Positions 59,796-64,000 of a stretch of DNA of 64,000 nt are shown here, piece after piece. Both the position numbers and the translations under genes were made by a program. Below the pieces are notes generated by a model that saw nothing but the letters and a program-made list of their open reading frames with translations, was not told the DNA's origin and searched no databases. Source of the stretch: Pandoraea aquatica (GTDB taxonomy: Bacteria > Pseudomonadota > Gammaproteobacteria > Burkholderiales > Burkholderiaceae); NCBI RefSeq assembly GCF_902459565.1, contig NZ_CABPSN010000004.1:124001-188000 (forward strand), read 5' to 3'. Within the stretch, counting starts at the first letter, position 1. The number at the start of each line of letters is the position of its first letter.

Positions 59796-60722
59796 TTGAC
59801 TTCCCCCACAACGCAATCTCCCGCCGCCTCCACCTCTGCCTCCCTTCGCGTCGCTTTCCTCGGTCTGGGCGTGATGGGATACCCGATGGCTGGCCATCTG
59901 CAACGTGCCGGTCACTCGGTAACGGTCTATAACCGTACGGCGGCCAAGGCGCAGCAATGGGCCAAGGAGTACGGCGGCCATGCAGCGGCCACGCCTGCCG
60001 AGGCCGTGCGCGACGCCGACATCGTGGCCGCCTGCGTGGGCAACGACGATGACCTGCGCAGCATCGTGCTCGGCGAGCATGGTGCATTCGCGGGCATGAA
60101 GGCGGACGCCGTCTTCGTCGACCACACCACGGCCTCGGCAGATGTGGCGCGCGAGCTGTACGCCGTCGCGCGTGAGAAGGGCCTGCATTTCGTCGACGCC
60201 CCGGTCTCCGGCGGCGAAGCGGGTGCCAAGAACGGTGTGCTCACGATCATGTGCGGCGGCGACGCTCCGGCGTTCGACCGCGTGTCCGCCACGCTCGGTG
60301 CCTATGGCCGTGCCGTCACCCGCATCGGTGAAGCGGGCGCGGGCCAACTGGCCAAGATGGTGAACCAGATCTGTATCGCCGGACTGGTGCAGGGGCTGTC
60401 GGAAGCCATTAACTTCGGCCAGCGCGCCGGGCTGGACATGCCGCTCGTGCTCGACGTCATTAATAAGGGCGCAGCCGCCAGTTGGCAGATGGACAATCGC
60501 GGCCAGACGATGATCGACGGCAAATTCGATTACGGCTTCGCGGTGGACTGGATGCGCAAGGACCTCGGTTTGTGTCTGGCCGAAGCGCAGCGCAATGGCG
60601 TGTCGTTGCCGGTCACGGCGCTCGTCGATCAGTTCTATGGCGACGTTCAGGCGCTGGGCGGATCGCGCTGGGACACGTCCAGCCTGATCCACCGTCTGCG
60701 CGTGTTGTCGGGGCAGTCGTAA
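59796..60722 (+). CDS. NAD(P)-dependent beta-hydroxyacid dehydrogenase (GarR/3-hydroxyisobutyrate type)
   Basis: About 308 residues. Rossmann motif FLGLGVMGYPMAGHL, substrate-binding DAPVSGGEAGAKNG and catalytic Lys in GQLAKMVNQICIAG are complete. Reduces tartronate semialdehyde, glyoxylate or succinic semialdehyde in relatives, or oxidises 3-hydroxyisobutyrate. TTG at 59796 is proposed as start because GAGG (59784-59787) is spaced 8 nt from it and no ATG lies near; the frame is open upstream but the extra residues are unrelated. Monocistronic, upstream of an IclR gene. Confidence 0.88.
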   Translation: MTSPTTQSPAASTSASLRVAFLGLGVMGYPMAGHLQRAGHSVTVYNRTAAKAQQWAKEYGGHAAATPAEAVRDADIVAACVGNDDDLRSIVLGEHGAFAGMKADAVFVDHTTASADVARELYAVAREKGLHFVDAPVSGGEAGAKNGVLTIMCGGDAPAFDRVSATLGAYGRAVTRIGEAGAGQLAKMVNQICIAGLVQGLSEAINFGQRAGLDMPLVLDVINKGAAASWQMDNRGQTMIDGKFDYGFAVDWMRKDLGLCLAEAQRNGVSLPVTALVDQFYGDVQALGGSRWDTSSLIHRLRVLSGQS

Positions 60723-60852
60723 TCGCCCAGGCGTCAGGGTTCGGAGGTTCGGGGCGGGGCTGTGGCATCGACCGCAGACAGTCCTCGAACACCGTGGATC
60801 GGCCGTCATTGCCTGCTGGTATGAAATATCAGGCAAATCTCCGGGTTTATCT

Positions 60853-60876
60853 CCAATCGTCTGAATAGACGATTGG
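60853..60876. promoter_or_regulatory. Palindromic operator upstream of IclR gene
   Basis: CCAATCGTCT-GAAT-AGACGATTGG is a perfect 10-bp inverted repeat in the 311-bp gap before the IclR gene. TAGAAT at 60880-60885 follows immediately, so the repeat covers the expected -35 region. That is the layout of a repressor (autoregulatory) site. No T-run, so not a terminator. Confidence 0.6.
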
Positions 60877-61033
60877 CACTAGAATGCGGAAAACGGGACG
60901 TCGCGGCGCGACGGCACGGCGGCGTAGAAGCTTGGGAGCGGGCTGATGCGGTGGCGTGTCGATGTGAGACTGGAGGGAGCCGCCGCGAGCGATAACGATC
61001 TAGAACACAACTCGAACCCGAGACCCAACCGGC

Positions 61034-61792
61034 ATGAGCAATCAGTCGAACGCCGCGGCCGTCCGCGCATTTCGTATTCTCGAAATCCTCAGCGCCTCAG
61101 GCGCGCCGATGACACTTGCGGAGATCGTCGCCGCAATCGGTCTGCCCAAGCAGACAGTGCATCGCATCCTCAAACAACTCGAAGCCGCGTGGCTCGTGAC
61201 CCGTGAGGCAGGCAGCCGTCACTACGAGCCGTCTTCGCGCGTGCGCGCCATGGCCGTCAATGCGTTGATGCACGTGGGGCCGGCGGCGGCGCGCCATGCC
61301 GTGCTTCAGCAACTGGTCGACAAGCTGGGCGAGACCTGCAATCTGTCGATGCTGTCGGGCGACGACCTCGTCTATCTGGATCGTGTGGAGACCGACTGGT
61401 CGCGTCAGCTCAAGCTCTCGCCCGGCTCGCGCGTGCCCCTGCACTGCACGGCCAGCGGCAAGCTGTTGCTGGCGTTCCTGCCGAGAGCGCGGCGCGAGAA
61501 GCTGATCGCGCACCTGCCGCTGCGTCCCCGTGCGGAGAACACGATCACCGATCTGGAAGATTTGCGTGAGGAACTCGTCGAGACGCGCAAGCGCCGGGTC
61601 GGCACCAACAACGAAGAGCACGTGCCGGGCATGATTGCCGTCGCGGTGCCGGTAATGCTCGATCGCAACCGCGCGTGTGCAGCCATCGCCGTGCAGGCAA
61701 GCGCGCAGCACTGCACGCTCGAAAAGCTCATGACGTTCCTGCCCGAACTTCAGAGTGCCGCCGAGACGATGGCGGCAACCTTCAACGAGTAA
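61034..61792 (+). CDS. IclR-family transcriptional regulator
   Basis: 252 residues. N-terminal IclR HTH (AFRILEILSASGAPMTLAEIVAAIGLPKQTVHRILKQLE), C-terminal effector domain (GSRVPLHCTASGKLLLAFLP, then NNEEHVPGMIAVAVPV). These proteins often regulate aromatic or glyoxylate metabolism; the hydroxyacid dehydrogenase just upstream on the same strand may be a target. The upstream perfect palindrome suggests autorepression. Confidence 0.92.
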   Translation: MSNQSNAAAVRAFRILEILSASGAPMTLAEIVAAIGLPKQTVHRILKQLEAAWLVTREAGSRHYEPSSRVRAMAVNALMHVGPAAARHAVLQQLVDKLGETCNLSMLSGDDLVYLDRVETDWSRQLKLSPGSRVPLHCTASGKLLLAFLPRARREKLIAHLPLRPRAENTITDLEDLREELVETRKRRVGTNNEEHVPGMIAVAVPVMLDRNRACAAIAVQASAQHCTLEKLMTFLPELQSAAETMAATFNE

Positions 61793-61826
61793 TCGTCCGG
61801 GAAGGAAGAAAAGGGCAGGGCGGCGC

Positions 61827-62408
61827 TCACTGCCCGGCGCTGCTGGCGGCTTCGGGCACGGAGGCCGGTGACGGCACGCCCGGCGCGAGTGCCTCGAACA
61901 TCTGCTCAAGCTGCTTGGCCCCCTGCGCCGATTCGGCACGCATGCGCGGGCCAATAAAGACCGGATCGAGGATCAGGAACAGCAGATTCGGGGTGCGATA
62001 CATGAAGTCGCGCTTGAAACGCGTGCCCGTGCCGTCCGGCGTCAGGGTGTAGCGCACCGCGCCCGACGGACGCCGGTTGACCTCGCCTTCGATGCGCCAC
62101 TCCAACGGCGGCTTAGCCTCCACGACCTTCCAGTGAAGGATGCCGTGACGCCCCGCGAGCCGAAACTCTTCGGCCACTTCCTCCCCGACCGTCAGCGGAT
62201 GATCGGTCATGCCTTGCACCGCAAGCGATGCCGGATGCCATTTCGGCCAGTTCGCGGGCGTCGTCACATAGTCGTAGACGGCTTGCGGCGGGGCGCGCAG
62301 CGTGACCACGGTGACGACATGCGTCTGGCGCTCGAACGGCAGGGGCAGCAAAGACAACAGGGCGACGATGGCCACCGCCCCGAGCAGGAACAGGAAGACT
62401 CGCTTCAT
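61827..62408 (-). CDS. SRPBCC (START-like) protein with N-terminal membrane anchor
   Basis: 193 residues. N-terminal TM helix (VFLFLLGAVAIVALLSLLPL) then a polyketide cyclase/dehydrase-type SRPBCC domain (LRAPPQAVYDYVTTPANWPKWHPASLAV; RFKRDFMYRTPNLLFLILD). Probably binds a hydrophobic ligand at the periplasmic face of the inner membrane. Start 62408 (MKRVF) lies 10 bp after the GcvR-like gene; the pair looks cotranscribed. Function unknown. Confidence 0.82.
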   Translation of the reverse strand: MKRVFLFLLGAVAIVALLSLLPLPFERQTHVVTVVTLRAPPQAVYDYVTTPANWPKWHPASLAVQGMTDHPLTVGEEVAEEFRLAGRHGILHWKVVEAKPPLEWRIEGEVNRRPSGAVRYTLTPDGTGTRFKRDFMYRTPNLLFLILDPVFIGPRMRAESAQGAKQLEQMFEALAPGVPSPASVPEAASSAGQ

Positions 62409-62418
62409 CGGCGCGCGC

Positions 62419-62949
62419 TCACGCACCAGGCGGCGAATCGAGTTCGACATCGACCATCAGGTCGTCGGCCAGGCTTTCCAGAACCTCACGCAGTGCATCG
62501 GTGCTCACGCTCGCAGGCACGTGCAGGCGCGCCGTCGCGCGAAACAGTGTGCCGCCCGACATCGAACCCTCGACGCACTCGGTAGCGAGTTCGTCGATGG
62601 AGATGCCGCGCGTGAACAGCACGTGCGAGATTTCCTTGACGATGCCCGGATGGTCCTGTCCGACCAGATCGAGCTGAAGGGCCCGCGCGCCCGGATCGGC
62701 GGCGGCGCTTTGCGCGTGGGTGACGGAAATTTGCAGGCCGTGCGTCTGAAGCGCGTGCAGTGCTTGGGTGAGCGCTTCGGTGTGCTCGTCGGGAACCTGA
62801 AGGTGGATGATGCCCGCGAACTGGCCGGCAAGATTGGCGAGACGGCTTTCCAGCCAGTTGGCACCGGCAGCGGTGGCGCGATCGGCGATCGCATTGACCA
62901 GACCCGGGCGATCCGGACCGATCACGTTAAGAATCAGGGACGTCGTCAT
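62419..62949 (-). CDS. GcvR-like double ACT domain protein
   Basis: 176 residues with two ACT domains: LILNVIGPDRPGLVNAIADRATAAG (N) and LDLVGQDHPGIVKEISHVLFTRG (C). It resembles GcvR, the accessory repressor of the glycine cleavage system. Start 62949 (MTTSL) is chosen because GGAG sits correctly upstream; an ATG at 62961 overlaps that SD. Followed by the SRPBCC gene. Regulatory role inferred from the family. Confidence 0.87.
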   Translation of the reverse strand: MTTSLILNVIGPDRPGLVNAIADRATAAGANWLESRLANLAGQFAGIIHLQVPDEHTEALTQALHALQTHGLQISVTHAQSAAADPGARALQLDLVGQDHPGIVKEISHVLFTRGISIDELATECVEGSMSGGTLFRATARLHVPASVSTDALREVLESLADDLMVDVELDSPPGA

Positions 62950-63198
62950 CACAGGCTCCATCGACACTGAGGGGCAAGAGGCGGCGCATGCCGCGCGCTC
63001 GTGATTCGGGACGTACCGGTCGTGGTGACTCAAGGTGAGCCGACCGATACGCGACGCGCAGCAGGCTCAAGTGTAGTGCAATCGCGGGGTGCGCCGCTAC
63101 GGCGGGCAATGCCGGATGCCAGGGCATCGTTGCAGAGGTTGGCGTGACGGTGGCTTGTGGAAGCTGGCAGACACGCGCTGACGGATACGGATGACGAC

Positions 63199-63861
63199 TC
63201 AAGGACGATCCGCCGCCATCGCCAGCAACGCCACGACGGTGGCGTCGTCCGTCTGCGCGAAATCGCTGTACGCCACGCTGACCGCATAGAACGGCTGCGG
63301 CGTTTCCAGGCAGACGACCGCATCGGCCAGTGCGCTCAGACGGGTGACGGCGTCGCGTGCGCCGACCGGTGCGCAGGCCACGAGCGGCGTCGCGCCCAGT
63401 CGTCGCATCGCCCGCAGCGCGGCGGTCATCGTGGCACCCGTCGCAATGCCGTCGTCGACGATGACAACTGGGCGTCCCGTCACGTGCGGTGCACCGCGTC
63501 CCGGCGTGTAGGCCTGACGCCGCTGTTGAATCAGCGCACGCTGACGGGCGCTCTCGTGCGAGAGATACGTGCCGGTCGCGCCGAGCGAGAGCGCATGGTC
63601 GGCGAGAAAGATACCGCCGAACTCGTCGACTGCGCCGACCGCAAGTTCAGCCTGATGGGGCGCGCGCAGCTTGTGCGCGAGCAGCACGTCGAGCGTGCCG
63701 TTCAACTGGCGCGCGATCGGCATAGCCACTGGCACGCCACCGCGCGGGATGGCCAGCACGAGCGGCGGGGCACATCGACAGAGCAACTCGTGCGTGGCGA
63801 GTACTTCGGCCAGCGCATTGCCTGCGGCGGCACGATCGAGAAACGAGGCTACGGCAGACAT
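63199..63861 (-). CDS. Phosphoribosyltransferase domain protein
   Basis: 220 residues. The PRPP loop VVIVDDGIATGATMTAALRAM is canonical, and PLVLAIPRGGVPVAMPIA is the N-terminal hood region seen in the small family of putative phosphoribosyltransferases linked to erythromycin-esterase or dienelactone-hydrolase-like genes. Substrate base unknown. The region after it (63862-64000) shows nothing. Confidence 0.87.
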   Translation of the reverse strand: MSAVASFLDRAAAGNALAEVLATHELLCRCAPPLVLAIPRGGVPVAMPIARQLNGTLDVLLAHKLRAPHQAELAVGAVDEFGGIFLADHALSLGATGTYLSHESARQRALIQQRRQAYTPGRGAPHVTGRPVVIVDDGIATGATMTAALRAMRRLGATPLVACAPVGARDAVTRLSALADAVVCLETPQPFYAVSVAYSDFAQTDDATVVALLAMAADRP

Positions 63862-64000
63862 GGCAAGGGCGCGGGCGCGAGCCCGGCAAGCGACGGGAAC
63901 AATCCCATCGTAACGCCGGGGCCTGATGCTCGTTTGGATCGGACGCGTTCCCGACGCGCGCGTATTCGCTTGTCCTTGCGGCGACGCCGCGATGATGTCG

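Overview
The window is a high-GC chromosomal segment from a Gram-negative bacterium, most likely a betaproteobacterium of the order Burkholderiales. The evidence is a complete Tol-Pal operon, DUF4148/DUF3325/DUF3649 small proteins, a FecI/FecR-controlled TonB receptor, a GcvR-like ACT protein and the general codon style. Genus (Pandoraea, Burkholderia or a relative) cannot be fixed from sequence reading alone. No rRNA, IS element or CRISPR array is visible; there is one tRNA (Lys, TTT).

Layout. 0-12.5 kb is iron acquisition: a siderophore ABC ATPase, an AraC regulator and divergent TonB receptor, ribA, then a minus-strand operon fecI-fecR-receptor-DUF4198-DUF3649-PepSY-DUF3325 headed by a near-consensus Fur box. 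12.5-17.4 kb is a magnesium locus: a long leader, a small ACT-like protein, a 56-codon leader ORF with a terminator-like hairpin, an MgtA/MgtB-type P-type ATPase and an outer-membrane protein. 17.5-24.4 kb holds regulators (NsrR-like Rrf2, AraC, DeoR, Lrp/AsnC), a porin and a periplasmic glycerophosphodiester phosphodiesterase. glmS (24.5-26.4 kb) is separated from the Lrp gene by an AT-rich region with three helically phased palindromes.

26.4-32.3 kb is the most unusual part. It is a lower-GC, repeat-rich array of nine small intact genes plus one decayed copy, encoding signal-less proteins of 113-140 residues with an IPT/TIG-like core and a shared C-terminal Asn-Glu-Phe motif. Five transcription units in the array each carry a 20-bp dyad matching the LuxR-type lux box (ACCTGT-N8-ACAGGT), always exactly 21 bp from a -10-like element. 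This implies acyl-homoserine-lactone quorum-sensing control by a regulator outside the window. A second copy of the last 90 bp of glmS, differing only synonymously, lies inside the array, so the array grew by insertion or recombination at the glmS 3' end. An EF-hand gene sits in the middle.

32.3-38 kb: MFS exporter, DsbA/FrnE-like oxidoreductase, cupin, flavin reductase, and an orphan NuoM-like gene preceded by an attenuator-like hairpin. 38-46.4 kb: a sugar-type ABC importer without an ATPase, a LacI regulator with a matching palindromic operator, a PI-PLC-like protein, an inositol monophosphatase and an alpha/beta hydrolase, which together suggest an inositol-linked substrate. 46.4-52.4 kb: an unusual cluster (MFS, PNPOx-like, second adenylosuccinate synthetase, RidA, AraC regulator, divergent formamidase-like hydrolase) that looks like a specialised-metabolism or resistance locus. 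52.5-64 kb: tRNA-Lys, a YeeE/YedE transporter, ybgC-tolQRAB-pal-cpoB, a beta-hydroxyacid dehydrogenase, an IclR regulator with palindromic operator, an SRPBCC protein, a GcvR-like ACT protein and a phosphoribosyltransferase.
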